DNA from: GCA-001735895 sp964488685
GTDB lineage: Bacteria; Pseudomonadota; Gammaproteobacteria; GCA-001735895
Length of the DNA: 42,192 nucleotides
Assembly: GCA_964488685.1 (NCBI GenBank)
Contig: CAZAVY010000013.1
Location: forward strand, 1-42,192
Reading direction: 5' to 3'
This document shows, piece by piece, positions 32,565 to 41,298 of the stretch (positions within the stretch are counted from its first letter, which is position 1; each line of letters opens with the position of its first letter). The translations under genes and the position numbers were made by a program. A model generated the notes under the pieces. The model worked only from the letters and a program-made list of their open reading frames with translations, was not told the DNA's origin and did no database searches.

Positions 32565-32593
32565 GAAAAACAATACCCGTGGTTTTGTTTTTC
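32565..32593 (+). terminator. Intercistronic stem-loop between atpG and atpD
   Basis: GAAAAACAA (32565-32573) pairs perfectly with TTGTTTTTC (32585-32593) over an 11-nt loop. The stem is A/T-rich and its 3' arm is T-rich, so it might cause partial termination or mark an mRNA processing site. The 101-nt gap it sits in is the longest inside this atp operon. No separate atpD promoter was recognised. Confidence 0.4.
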
Positions 32594-32660
32594 ATTACCC
32601 TGCTTAGTCAGGATGATTTATGCGAAGCAATACGAATTTGATTGAACAGAGGATTAACAG

Positions 32661-34040
32661 ATGAGCACAGGTAATGTCGTGGAAGTAATCGGCGCGGTCG
32701 TCGACGTAGAATTTCCCCGAGACGCTGTTCCCAGGGTATACGATGCGCTTTTGATCGCTGAAGCCGAAGGCTTGACGCTGGAAGTCCAGCAACAGCTCGG
32801 TGACGGTATCGTACGGACCATCGCCATGGGTGCCTCCGAAGGTTTGCGTCGTGGACTCGAAGTCAGTAATACCGGGCAACCGATTACGGTTCCGGTCGGT
32901 CAAAAGACCCTGGGACGCATCATGGATGTTCTCGGTAGCCCGATCGATGAAAAGGGCCCGATTGGCGAAGAACAACGCATGCCGATTCACCGTACACCGC
33001 CGACCTACGACGAACAGGCGATCACCACTGAAATCCTCGAAACCGGCATCAAGGTAATCGACCTGATCATGCCCATCGTCAAGGGGGGTAAAATTGGCCT
33101 GTTCGGCGGCGCGGGGGTGGGTAAGACCGTAACCCTGATGGAATTGATTCGTAACATCGCGGTCGAGCACTCGGGCTTCTCGGTTTTCGCCGGTGTCGGT
33201 GAAAGGACTCGCGAAGGCAATGATTTTTACCATGAAATGACCGAAGGCGGCGTTATCGACAAGGTATCGCTGGTATACGGGCAGATGAACGAGCCTCCCG
33301 GAAACCGGTTGCGCGTAGCGCTGTCGGGGCTGACCATGGCGGAACACTTCCGCGACGAAGGTCGTGACGTACTGATGTTCATCGACAATATTTATCGTTA
33401 CACACTGGCCGGCACTGAAGTATCGGCACTACTGGGGCGGATGCCCTCGGCGGTAGGTTACCAGCCGACCCTGGCGGAAGAGATGGGTGCGCTGCAGGAA
33501 CGCATCACCTCGACCAAAACAGGCTCGATCACTTCTTTCCAGGCGGTTTACGTACCGGCGGACGATTTGACCGACCCGTCACCGGCAACCACTTTTGCAC
33601 ACCTGGACGCGACCCTGGTTTTATCTCGCCAGGTTGCCGAACTGGGTATTTATCCCGCGGTCGATCCACTGGATTCGACCTCGCGTATCCTCGATCCGAC
33701 CGTGGTCGGTAGCGAACACTACGATACCGCACGGGCCGTGCAGGGTATCTTGCAACGATACAAGGAACTCAAGGACATCATCGCAATCCTCGGTATGGAC
33801 GAGCTTTCCGAAGAAGACAAGCTCGCGGTGAGCCGCGCACGCAAGATCCAGCGATTCCTGTCGCAACCGTTTTTTGTGGCCGAAGTGTTCACCGGTTCAC
33901 CCGGCAAGTTCGTATCGGTCAAGGACACCATTTCGAGCTTCAAGCAGATACTCGAAGGCGAAATGGACCAGTACCCGGAACAGGCGTTTTACATGATTGG
34001 CGGCATCGAAGAAGTCGCCGAAAAAGCCAAGGCCCTGTAA
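32661..34040 (+). CDS. atpD: ATP synthase F1 subunit beta (catalytic)
   Basis: Catalytic subunit of 459 residues. Walker A is GGAGVGKTVTLMEL; the catalytic glutamate lies in GVGERTREGND. DVLMFIDNIYRYTLAGTEVSALLGRMPSAVGYQPTL (in parts) contains Walker B and the family signature, and the DELSEEDKL motif interacts with gamma. AGAGGA lies before ATG 32661. Confidence 0.98.
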   Translation: MSTGNVVEVIGAVVDVEFPRDAVPRVYDALLIAEAEGLTLEVQQQLGDGIVRTIAMGASEGLRRGLEVSNTGQPITVPVGQKTLGRIMDVLGSPIDEKGPIGEEQRMPIHRTPPTYDEQAITTEILETGIKVIDLIMPIVKGGKIGLFGGAGVGKTVTLMELIRNIAVEHSGFSVFAGVGERTREGNDFYHEMTEGGVIDKVSLVYGQMNEPPGNRLRVALSGLTMAEHFRDEGRDVLMFIDNIYRYTLAGTEVSALLGRMPSAVGYQPTLAEEMGALQERITSTKTGSITSFQAVYVPADDLTDPSPATTFAHLDATLVLSRQVAELGIYPAVDPLDSTSRILDPTVVGSEHYDTARAVQGILQRYKELKDIIAILGMDELSEEDKLAVSRARKIQRFLSQPFFVAEVFTGSPGKFVSVKDTISSFKQILEGEMDQYPEQAFYMIGGIEEVAEKAKAL

Positions 34041-34049
34041 GGTATCGCT

Positions 34050-34466
34050 ATGGCTAATACCATCCGCGTAGAAATCGTCAGTACCGAAGAGCAAATTTTT
34101 TCCGGCGAGGCTTACATGGTTTACGCACCGGCAGTGATGGGCGAGTTGGGTATTGCGCCACGTCACACCCCGCTGATATCACCGTTGAAACCGGGTGAAG
34201 TTCGACTCGACATGGGTGACGGCAAGGAAGAGTTTTTCTTCATATCGGGCGGTATTCTGGAAGTTCAGCCGCACCTGGTTACGGTTCTTTCAGACACCGC
34301 AATCCGCGCCGATGACCTCGATGAGGCGGCCGCGATAGAAGCCAAAAAACGCGCCGAAGATGCGCTCGCCGACCAACAGGGTGATCTCGATATCGCCAAG
34401 GCCAAGGCCGAACTTCTCGCGGCTGCGGCCCAAATCGGCGCCATCAAAAAACTGAGAAGGAAATAA
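34050..34466 (+). CDS. atpC: ATP synthase F1 subunit epsilon
   Basis: Regulatory subunit of 138 residues. The N-terminal beta sandwich (IRVEIVSTEEQIFSGEAYMVYAPAVMGELGIAPRHTPL, in parts) is followed by a two-helix C-terminal domain that can inhibit ATP hydrolysis. The stop codon is inside the first arm of the operon terminator, so translation end and transcript end are closely joined. Confidence 0.96.
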   Translation: MANTIRVEIVSTEEQIFSGEAYMVYAPAVMGELGIAPRHTPLISPLKPGEVRLDMGDGKEEFFFISGGILEVQPHLVTVLSDTAIRADDLDEAAAIEAKKRAEDALADQQGDLDIAKAKAELLAAAAQIGAIKKLRRK

Positions 34467-34498
34467 AAACGAGCTGATGCCCGTTTTTATTTCCTTTT
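34459..34498 (+). terminator. Strong terminator of the atp operon
   Basis: GGAAATAAAAACG (34459-34471) pairs perfectly with CGTTTTTATTTCC (34482-34494), a 13-bp stem with a 10-nt loop followed by TTTT. The first arm includes the atpC stop codon. The T-rich second arm extends the U tract. Confidence 0.8.
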
Positions 34499-34665
34499 CA
34501 TCCCGGAAACTGCGCCAGCGGTTATCCGGGATCTCCCAACACCATTAAGGTAATTATTATAAAATCCCCACCCGTTACCACTCTTTGCCCAAGCAGTGCG
34601 CCAGTAGTGACAAAAAATGTGCGCTGCTTTACAGTTATTGCCTGGTTTTCCTTTATTATTCGCCT

Positions 34666-36039
34666 ATGTCACTGAGTGTCGTCATTCTCGCTGCTGGTCA
34701 GGGAACGCGTATGAAATCCGCGCGGCCCAAGGTTATCCACGAACTGGCTGGCAAAACACTATTGCAGCATGTCGTCGATGCCGGGCGTGCGCTCGAACCC
34801 GATCAGATTATCGTCGTTGTCGGCCATGGTGCCGAACGGGTACGGAACCTCATGCAGGGACAGGAATTGATATTCGTCGAACAGAACCGGCAACTGGGTA
34901 CCGGCCACGCTTTACAACAATGTCTCGATACCATAAAAACGGGCAATGATGTGATGGTGCTGGTCGGGGATGTCCCGTTGATCCGCGCTGAAACCATGCT
35001 CCGGTTGATTGAGCAAGGCGGCGATGCCCAGGTGTGCATATTGAGTTTCATTCCCGAAAATGCATTTGGTTATGGCCGCATCGTCAGGTCGGAGAAGCAC
35101 AATGTTACTGCCATAGTCGAGCACAAGGATACCAGTCCCGCGCAATCTGAAATAAAGGAATGCAACTCCGGAATTCTATACATCAAAGGGGCTCGTCTAC
35201 GTGAATTGGTAATGTCGATTGACAATACCAATGCCCAGAGTGAATTTTACCTGACCGACATCGTCGGTATCGCCGTTTCCAATGGTGAATCGGTAGCGGC
35301 GATAGTCTGCGAAAATGCGAATGAGGTTAGCGGCATCAACAATCAGCAGCAGCTGGCAGCGGTAGAGACACGGTATCGCGCACAGCAGGCCAGCGCTTTA
35401 ATGACGCAGGGTGTTAAATTATACGATCCGATGCGTATCGATATTCGTGGTAAACTCATTGCCGGGCAGGATGTTGAAATCGATATCAATTGCATTTTCG
35501 AAGGTGAAGTTACCCTTGGTGATAATGTGCGCATCGGCGCTAACTGCGTGATTCGAAACAGCAGCATTGCCTCAGACAGTGAAATCAAACCCATGACATC
35601 GATCGATGAAGCAGTCATCGGGCGCCATGTCAGCATCGGTCCGTTTGCGCGCATTCGTCCCGGCACCCGGTGTGATGATGAAGTCAAAATCGGTAACTTT
35701 GTCGAGGTCAAGAAATCTCGTATCGGCAACAGCAGCAAGCTCAGTCATTTAAGTTATATCGGTGACACCGAGATGGGTAGCAAGGTAAATATAGGGGCCG
35801 GCACAATCACCTGCAATTACGATGGTGTTAACAAATTTAAAACAATCATCGAAGACGGGGTATTTATCGGCTCAGATACGCAGTTGGTGGCGCCGGTAAC
35901 CGTAGCGCGTAATGCAACCATCGGCGCGGGTTCTACTATTACTAAAAATGTCCCTGCGGACAAGCTCACAGTTTCGCGTGCGAAACAGATTACAATCGAT
36001 ACCTGGTCCAAACCGTTAAAGCAAGCAGGGAATAATTAA
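34666..36039 (+). CDS. glmU: Bifunctional GlmU (UDP-GlcNAc pyrophosphorylase / GlcN-1-P acetyltransferase)
   Basis: Makes UDP-N-acetylglucosamine for peptidoglycan and LPS. It has about 457 residues. The N-terminal uridyltransferase domain has LAAGQGTRMKSARPKV (about 8-23) and LVGDVPLI. The C-terminal left-handed beta-helix acetyltransferase shows hexapeptide repeats (VTLGDNVRIGANCVIRNS, KIGNFVEVKKSRIG) and GAGTITCNYDGVNK. The start ATG 34666 gives the normal N-terminus; the open frame upstream to 34585 is not family-like. No ribosome site precedes this ATG, and the nearest promoter-like elements put the transcript start almost on it. glmS follows three bases after the stop. Confidence 0.96.
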   Translation: MSLSVVILAAGQGTRMKSARPKVIHELAGKTLLQHVVDAGRALEPDQIIVVVGHGAERVRNLMQGQELIFVEQNRQLGTGHALQQCLDTIKTGNDVMVLVGDVPLIRAETMLRLIEQGGDAQVCILSFIPENAFGYGRIVRSEKHNVTAIVEHKDTSPAQSEIKECNSGILYIKGARLRELVMSIDNTNAQSEFYLTDIVGIAVSNGESVAAIVCENANEVSGINNQQQLAAVETRYRAQQASALMTQGVKLYDPMRIDIRGKLIAGQDVEIDINCIFEGEVTLGDNVRIGANCVIRNSSIASDSEIKPMTSIDEAVIGRHVSIGPFARIRPGTRCDDEVKIGNFVEVKKSRIGNSSKLSHLSYIGDTEMGSKVNIGAGTITCNYDGVNKFKTIIEDGVFIGSDTQLVAPVTVARNATIGAGSTITKNVPADKLTVSRAKQITIDTWSKPLKQAGNN

Positions 36040-36042
36040 CTG

Positions 36043-37866
36043 ATGTGTGGAATAGTGGGCGCTCTGGCGCAGCGCGATGTAAGTTCGATACTGATCGAGG
36101 GTTTGTATCGCCTCGAGTACCGTGGCTATGATTCTGCCGGTATCGCGCTGATCGATAATCGAAAACTGGAACGATTTCGTGCGCTCGGCAAGGTCAGGGA
36201 ACTTGAATCCAGGCTACCCGGGGAACAACCGGGGCACATCGGTATCGCGCACACGCGTTGGGCCACCCACGGCGAGCCTTCTGAAAACAATGCGCATCCG
36301 CATTTTTCCAACGATCGAATCGCGATCGTACACAATGGCATTATTGAAAATTACAAGGAAATCCGCGAACGCCTGCTTAAAGCAGGTTACCAGTTCAGCT
36401 CGGAAACCGACACCGAAGTCGTCGCGCACCTGATTGACAGTTTGTTTACCGGCGATTTATTCAGCGCCGTGCAAAAGGCGGTTGATGAACTTGAGGGAGC
36501 ATTCGCTCTCGGCATAATCGCGGTCGATGATCCACAGACTCTGGTTGCCTGTCGGCGCGGCAACCCGCTGGTAGTTGGAATCGGCATCAAGGAAAACTTC
36601 GTCGCCTCCGATGTCTCCGCGTTGCTACCGGTTACCAATCGATTCGTATACCTCGAAGAAGGTGACTACGTGGTGCTCAATAATAAAGAGTACCAGATTT
36701 ACGATGCAAACGGCGAGGCCAAGGAACCCGATATTTTTGTCAGTGAATTGAATAGCGATGCGGCCAATAAGGGGTCCTACCGCCACTACATGCAAAAGGA
36801 AATTCACGAGCAGGGGCGAGCCGTCGCCGAATGTCTGGAAGGGCGAATCAGCGATAAGGCCGTGCTCGACAACGTTTTCGGCTTCAACGCTCAAGAGGTT
36901 TTCGAACGGGTTGAAAACATCCAGATCATCGCCTGTGGCACAAGCTATCTCGCCGGCATGGTGGCCAGGTATTGGATCGAGTCGATTCTGGATCTGCCTT
37001 GCCAGGTCGAAGTGGCGAGCGAGTTTAGATATCGAAAATCGGTGGTGCCGGTTAATACCCTGTTTGTCACCCTGTCGCAGTCGGGTGAAACCGCTGATAC
37101 GCTGTCTGCATTGCGCAGTCTGACATCCTCCAATTACTGCGCCACCTTAAGCATTTGTAATGTGCCCGAGTCATCGCTGGTACGCGAATCCGAGCTGGTG
37201 CTAATGACCCGTGCCGGACCCGAAATCGGGGTTGCGACAACCAAGGCCTTCTCCACTCAGCTAGTCGCGGTGTTGTTGCTGGTAGCCTCGCTGGGGAAGC
37301 GCCAAAACCGGCTTGATGACAATAGCTTGAGCGCAATTATGGCGGAATTGATTTCGCTGCCGACACAAATCGAGAATGTACTCAAACTGGAAGCGGAGAT
37401 TGAAATCATCGCGGAGGACTTTGTCGACAAACAACATGCCTTGTTTCTCGGTCGTGGTGAGCATTACCCGATCGCAATGGAAGGCGCGCTAAAACTCAAG
37501 GAGATTTCATACATCCACGCCGAAGCTTACCCGGCGGGTGAGCTCAAGCACGGTCCCCTGGCGCTGGTCGATGCCGAAATGCCGGTTGTCGTGGTCGCGC
37601 CAAATGACGATTTGCTCAGCAAACTGCATTCCAATATGCAGGAAGTAAAAGCGCGCGGCGGCAAGCTATACGTGTTTGCCCATCGCGGTACCAATCTCGA
37701 AACAGATACCGACGACGTGGTTGTCGAAATGGATTGCGATACCCGGTACATCACCCCGATTCTGTCGGTGATCCCACTGCAAATGTTGAGCTATCACGTT
37801 GCGGTGCTGCGGGGTACCGATGTCGACCAACCGCGTAACCTGGCGAAATCAGTTACCGTGGAATAG
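36043..37866 (+). CDS. glmS: Glutamine-fructose-6-phosphate aminotransferase (isomerising)
   Basis: Makes glucosamine-6-phosphate from fructose-6-phosphate and glutamine. It has 607 residues. The N-terminal glutaminase domain has nucleophile C2 (MCGIVGALAQR), THNGIIENY-type loop HNGIIENYKEIR and HTRWATHG. Two SIS sugar-isomerase domains follow (ACGTSYLAGMVARYW, SQSGETADTL), and the C-terminal LPRNLAKSVTVE closes the active site. The last codons are the conserved TnsD recognition region of Tn7 in many bacteria. No glmS ribozyme is expected in this class, and none fits in the three-base gap. Confidence 0.97.
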   Translation: MCGIVGALAQRDVSSILIEGLYRLEYRGYDSAGIALIDNRKLERFRALGKVRELESRLPGEQPGHIGIAHTRWATHGEPSENNAHPHFSNDRIAIVHNGIIENYKEIRERLLKAGYQFSSETDTEVVAHLIDSLFTGDLFSAVQKAVDELEGAFALGIIAVDDPQTLVACRRGNPLVVGIGIKENFVASDVSALLPVTNRFVYLEEGDYVVLNNKEYQIYDANGEAKEPDIFVSELNSDAANKGSYRHYMQKEIHEQGRAVAECLEGRISDKAVLDNVFGFNAQEVFERVENIQIIACGTSYLAGMVARYWIESILDLPCQVEVASEFRYRKSVVPVNTLFVTLSQSGETADTLSALRSLTSSNYCATLSICNVPESSLVRESELVLMTRAGPEIGVATTKAFSTQLVAVLLLVASLGKRQNRLDDNSLSAIMAELISLPTQIENVLKLEAEIEIIAEDFVDKQHALFLGRGEHYPIAMEGALKLKEISYIHAEAYPAGELKHGPLALVDAEMPVVVVAPNDDLLSKLHSNMQEVKARGGKLYVFAHRGTNLETDTDDVVVEMDCDTRYITPILSVIPLQMLSYHVAVLRGTDVDQPRNLAKSVTVE

Positions 37867-37873
37867 CCGATTC

Positions 37874-37930
37874 GACGCTGAAGATGCCGGCCGGTGCGCT
37901 CTGCTGACATTGTTGGCATCTTTGAGCGCC
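37874..37930. terminator. Imperfect stem-loop downstream of glmS
   Basis: AAGATGCC (37881-37888) is perfectly inverted as GGCATCTT (37915-37922). Flanking GACGCT and AGCGCC extend the stem with a few mismatches (37874-37930). There is no T run, so it is a weak terminator or an RNA 3' end structure. The remaining gap to copB (to 37999) is A/T-rich around 37963-37984 and shows no Tn7-type end. Confidence 0.4.
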
Positions 37931-37999
37931 CATGGCATCATGTTGATGACAAACTCACGACTCTTTTTTGCACCTTTAAAAAAGAAAATTCAGGAATAA

Positions 38000-38710
38000 C
38001 TAAAACCAGAATCGCAGGCCTGCCACTAACTGTGTTTCGCTGGAACCTTCATCGTCTGCCCTTGCCATGTCCCTGGTATCTCCGAGAAGTCGTTCGTGGT
38101 TGATGCCGATATAAGTTGCGAACTCGCGACTGATTTCATAACGCAACCGTATCCCGGCTTCGAAATCCGCGAAGCCGGCACCGATCCCGAGTTCGTCATC
38201 GTCATCGCTAAACCAGTTAATCTCGATCTCGGGGGACAGAACCCATTTTTGAGTGAGCATTAATTCGTACTCAGCCTCGAATCGTAGATTTACCTGCCCG
38301 TCTTCTTCAACAAAGAGCACAGTTTCAATTTCAAACCAGTAAGGGGCTACACCGCTAAATCCGACTACCGCCCAGTTGCGCTCCGGATCGGGATCCGAAT
38401 CGTGGCGAATCCCCAGCTGAAGATCCCAGTTCGAATCGATCGCTCGACTGTACAGCAGTTGAAGCTCTGCACTTTCGGTACCTTCACTGGAGTGTTCGCC
38501 CTCCGATTTAATCCACAGTTTGTTGAGATCCTTGCCGATCCAGAGATGACCTTCCCATGCGGTTACGCTGCCATCATCGGTATCCCTGGCTTCGAACTGA
38601 TCAGCTTTGAACATATACAACACCGGATCATCTTCCATTGTTGCGTAGGCATTGCTCGCCAGTATCGCCAAACAAATTGCCATAACCCGCCCCAGGTTGA
38701 TCTGGTTCAT
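38000..38710 (-). CDS. copB: Copper resistance outer-membrane protein CopB
   Basis: Outer-membrane beta-barrel of about 236 residues associated with periplasmic copper detoxification. The signal peptide NQINLGRVMAICLAILASNAYA is followed by the CopB barrel (ARDTDDGSVTAWEGHLWIGKD, LLYSRAIDSNWDLQLGIRHD, APYWFEIETVLFV, RLRYEISREFATYIGINHERLLG) and the terminal aromatic LRFWF expected for Bam insertion. It lacks the Met/His-rich N-terminal repeats of Pseudomonas CopB. The start ATG at 38710 overlaps the copA stop (ATGA); the longer frame from 38761 has no signal peptide at its start. Confidence 0.92.
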   Translation of the reverse strand: MNQINLGRVMAICLAILASNAYATMEDDPVLYMFKADQFEARDTDDGSVTAWEGHLWIGKDLNKLWIKSEGEHSSEGTESAELQLLYSRAIDSNWDLQLGIRHDSDPDPERNWAVVGFSGVAPYWFEIETVLFVEEDGQVNLRFEAEYELMLTQKWVLSPEIEINWFSDDDDELGIGAGFADFEAGIRLRYEISREFATYIGINHERLLGDTRDMARADDEGSSETQLVAGLRFWF

Positions 38711-40473
38711 GCGATCACGACCTTGCGGAACATTCCCGGCATATGATATTGAAGATGGCAATGGTAGGCCCAGCCACCCATGGCATCGGCGCTCACCCGG
38801 TAACTGATTTTGGAGCCCGGTTGGACAATCACGGTATGCTTTCTGGGTATGAATTTATCGTCACCGGTTTCCAGGTCGCTCCAGACACCGTGTAAGTGCA
38901 TTGGATGATTCATCATGGTGTCGTTCACCAGTGTGATGCGAAGCCGCTCCCCGTATTTCATCATCAGTGGTTCGGCGTCGGCAAATTTTATACCGTTGAT
39001 CGACCACATGTAGCGGCGCATATTGCCGTTCAGGTGTAATTCGATTTCGCGTTCGGGATCTCTGGGATCAGGGGTGGGATCAAGATTGTGAAGATCGGCG
39101 TAGGTCAGTACGGTTCTACCATTGTTACGCAAGCCTACGCCGGGATCATCGAGTCGGTACTGAGGACTCTCGGCGAGCATGTCGATTTGGGGTCCGTATT
39201 CGGTATCGGCATGCTTAATGCCTGTTGCCATATTGGCCATCATTTCCTGGTCCATATTACCGTGATCCATATTGCTGTGGTCCATACCACCCATCCCCAT
39301 GTCGCCATGGGTCAGAATCGGAGCGTCGTCAACCGCTGGCAGGTCAGCCATTAGCGAAAGATCGGAAGTTAATCGACCAACAGCATAGCCGGAGCGATCG
39401 ATCGCCTGCGCAAATATCGAATAAGCCATATCGTTATCGGGTGTTATCAAAACATCGTAGGTTTCCGCAACGCCGATGCGAAATTCGTCTACCGAAACAG
39501 GGCTGACATACTGCCCATCTGCGGCGACTACGGTCATTTTTAAACCTGGAATCCGCAGGTCGAACAGCGTCATTGCCGAGGCATTGATAATTCTGAGTAA
39601 CAGGCGTTCACCCTTTTTAAAAGTTCCGGTCCAGTTTTCGGCCGGTGTATTCCCGTTCATGAGGAAGGTATAGGTAGCACCGGTAACATCCGAGATATCC
39701 CGATCACTCATACGCATGTCATTCCACATTTCCCGGTCATTCCAGGTTCGGCTCAGACCGTTCTTTTGTATCTCGTTCAACAAATCGCCAGCGGTGCGCT
39801 CTCGCCGATTGTAGTAATGACTCATTTTCTTCAGTTTTGCGTAGATATCATCAGGATCCTCGTCTGACCAGTCTGACAGCACGACGACGTATTCGCGTTC
39901 ATAGCTGAAAGGAGCCGGTTCGATGGGGTCAATAATAATCGCACCATAGGCACCGGTTTGTTCCTGGAAACCGGAATGGCTGTGATACCAGTAGGTACCG
40001 CTTTGGTTAACGTCAAATTGGTAGCGGAAGGTTTCGCCTGGTTTTATGCCGGGGAAATTATCGCTTATACCGGGTACGCCATCCATGGCGCTCGGCAGGA
40101 TTAACCCATGCCAGTGGATTGAGGTATCAACCGCCATGTTATTGGTGACGTCGAGCCTGACCCGTTGGCCTTGTTTCCAGCGCAATACGGGTGCCGGCAG
40201 GCTATCATTGATTACGGTCGCGACTCGATTTGCACCGGTAAAATTTACCCGCTTGTAGTCAAAGGCCAGCGAGAAATGATTGCCCGACAGAATTTGAGGT
40301 TGCCGATAGGCCGCTTTCGTCATCTGCGAATAACCCAGGCCCGCTGACATCAGGGCGCCGCCGGCCACGACTCCCTGTACGAATTTTCGGCGTGACCGGT
40401 CAACTTTCCCTGCCACCCGCTCTGCTGCTATAGCCTGCGTAGACGCAAGTTTGCCGCATTTTTTTGCATACAT
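38707..40473 (-). CDS. copA: Periplasmic multicopper oxidase CopA
   Basis: Multicopper oxidase of about 588 residues, exported folded by the Tat pathway (twin arginines in SRRKFVQG at about 27-34) and thought to oxidise or sequester copper. Copper ligand motifs are SIHWHGLI, GTYWYHSHSG, NHPMHLHG and HCHLQYHMPGM, covering type 1, 2 and 3 sites. A Met/His/Asp-rich loop (GDMGMGGMDHSNMDHGNMDQ) can bind extra copper. ATG 40473 has GGAG at the proper distance and puts the Tat signal at the N-terminus, unlike the longer frame from 40674. It is the CopA oxidase of the cop operon, not the copper ATPase of the same name. Confidence 0.95.
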   Translation of the reverse strand: MYAKKCGKLASTQAIAAERVAGKVDRSRRKFVQGVVAGGALMSAGLGYSQMTKAAYRQPQILSGNHFSLAFDYKRVNFTGANRVATVINDSLPAPVLRWKQGQRVRLDVTNNMAVDTSIHWHGLILPSAMDGVPGISDNFPGIKPGETFRYQFDVNQSGTYWYHSHSGFQEQTGAYGAIIIDPIEPAPFSYEREYVVVLSDWSDEDPDDIYAKLKKMSHYYNRRERTAGDLLNEIQKNGLSRTWNDREMWNDMRMSDRDISDVTGATYTFLMNGNTPAENWTGTFKKGERLLLRIINASAMTLFDLRIPGLKMTVVAADGQYVSPVSVDEFRIGVAETYDVLITPDNDMAYSIFAQAIDRSGYAVGRLTSDLSLMADLPAVDDAPILTHGDMGMGGMDHSNMDHGNMDQEMMANMATGIKHADTEYGPQIDMLAESPQYRLDDPGVGLRNNGRTVLTYADLHNLDPTPDPRDPEREIELHLNGNMRRYMWSINGIKFADAEPLMMKYGERLRITLVNDTMMNHPMHLHGVWSDLETGDDKFIPRKHTVIVQPGSKISYRVSADAMGGWAYHCHLQYHMPGMFRKVVIA

Positions 40474-40532
40474 GTTTAATCTCCAGATAAATAAAAAAAT
40501 CCCGGTTTCAATTCGAGTGAACAGGATAGAAA

Positions 40533-40868
40533 TCAGGAATATCTGGGTGGTCTGAGAGGGGGTCCCGAAACAAAAGAAAAATAATAATTGCCGGCATTCG
40601 ATAGTCGATCGGTGGCTGTCGCTGTTTTGCCGGAAGCTTCCAGGAAAGGCATGGTTCCAACTTCCATATCGCAACTAAAATGGCCGACGATGAAGCAGAT
40701 CTCCATGTGATTACAACCAGTTACAACCTTCCGGGGGCAGTAACCGGCCTCGTTGGTTTCACCGGCGAAAGCGTAATTCACATCTGCTATCGGGATTACG
40801 ATTGACGCCGCCACGGGTTGTAAAACCAGCACCATCACCAGCTTAAGGGTAATTATCGTTGTTTTCAT
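40533..40868 (-). CDS. Small secreted Cys-containing protein, first gene of the cop operon
   Basis: Hypothetical protein of 111 residues. A hydrophobic N-terminal signal (TTIITLKLVMVLVLQPVAAS) is followed by four cysteines (C44, C52, C58, C66) mixed with His and Met (GYCPRKVV, CNHMEICFIVGHFSC) and a Pro-rich end, GPPLRPPR. The composition suggests periplasmic metal binding, and it lies about 60 bases upstream of copA on the same strand. I do not recognise a named family. The start is uncertain: ATG 40868 has no clear ribosome site, and the frame is open to 40952. TATAGT (40934-40929) could be the operon -10 element. Confidence 0.65.
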   Translation of the reverse strand: MKTTIITLKLVMVLVLQPVAASIVIPIADVNYAFAGETNEAGYCPRKVVTGCNHMEICFIVGHFSCDMEVGTMPFLEASGKTATATDRLSNAGNYYFSFVSGPPLRPPRYS

Positions 40869-40950
40869 CAAATTAAAGACAATAGTTTGGTTAAATAATT
40901 CCAAATTATGGATCAATGATTCCCCAATACTATAGTGCTGTGAACGGCGC

Positions 40951-40972
40951 AAAGCCAGAACAAAGCCAGAAC
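40951..40972. repeat. Two 11-bp tandem repeats
   Basis: AAAGCCAGAAC occurs twice in direct succession (40951-40961, 40962-40972), followed by AAAG. It sits just upstream of the presumed cop operon promoter, so it could affect spacing of a regulatory site. No CueR- or CopR-type operator was recognised. Confidence 0.55.
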
Positions 40973-41059
40973 AAAGGTTAGTAGGGGTGTGACCCGAATG
41001 GCACTTAATTTAAGCCAAAACTCTAGCCAGGGCATAGCAAAACACGGATGCATCAAGAG

Positions 41060-41152
41060 TCCGACTACGGTCGGATGATCGGGGGAAGTTTTCGTGAATG
41101 CCTCGGCGGCTGCGCCGCCTGCGGTTTACTTCGCAAAAACTTCCCCCGATCA
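41060..41152. repeat. Hairpin plus 77-bp nested palindrome
   Basis: TCCGAC-TACG-GTCGGA (41060-41075) is a perfect hairpin. Directly after it, TGATCGGGGGAAGTTTT (41076-41092) is perfectly inverted at 41136-41152, and GGCGGC-TGC-GCCGCC (41105-41119) forms an inner stem. The gene-free region 40953-41298 contains nothing else apart from the terminator at 41225. The element resembles in plan the nested palindromes at 13609 and 21140 but differs in sequence. Confidence 0.65.
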
Positions 41153-41224
41153 CCCGACCTCTCGCGCCCAGGGCGAATATCACGGGGTTAATTGCTTAAG
41201 TAACTGCGAGACGGGTGAGACCCC

Positions 41225-41248
41225 AAAAAACCCCCGCCGAAGCGGGGG
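41225..41248 (-). terminator. Intrinsic terminator of the VWA gene
   Basis: On the minus strand CCCCCGC-TTCG-GCGGGGG is a perfect 7-bp GC stem with a stable TTCG loop followed by six T (41230-41225). It lies about 50 bases after the stop of the lipoprotein gene and is the most canonical terminator in the window. Confidence 0.9.
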
Positions 41249-41298
41249 AAACAAGAGGCTCGTATCAGAGCAGTCCGAACGGGCCAATCGAGGAAGTC

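Noticed and set aside
37867..37999. Tn7 left or right end after glmS
   Set aside because: No TGTGGGCGGACA-type terminus or repeated TnsB sites were seen, so a transposon is not claimed.
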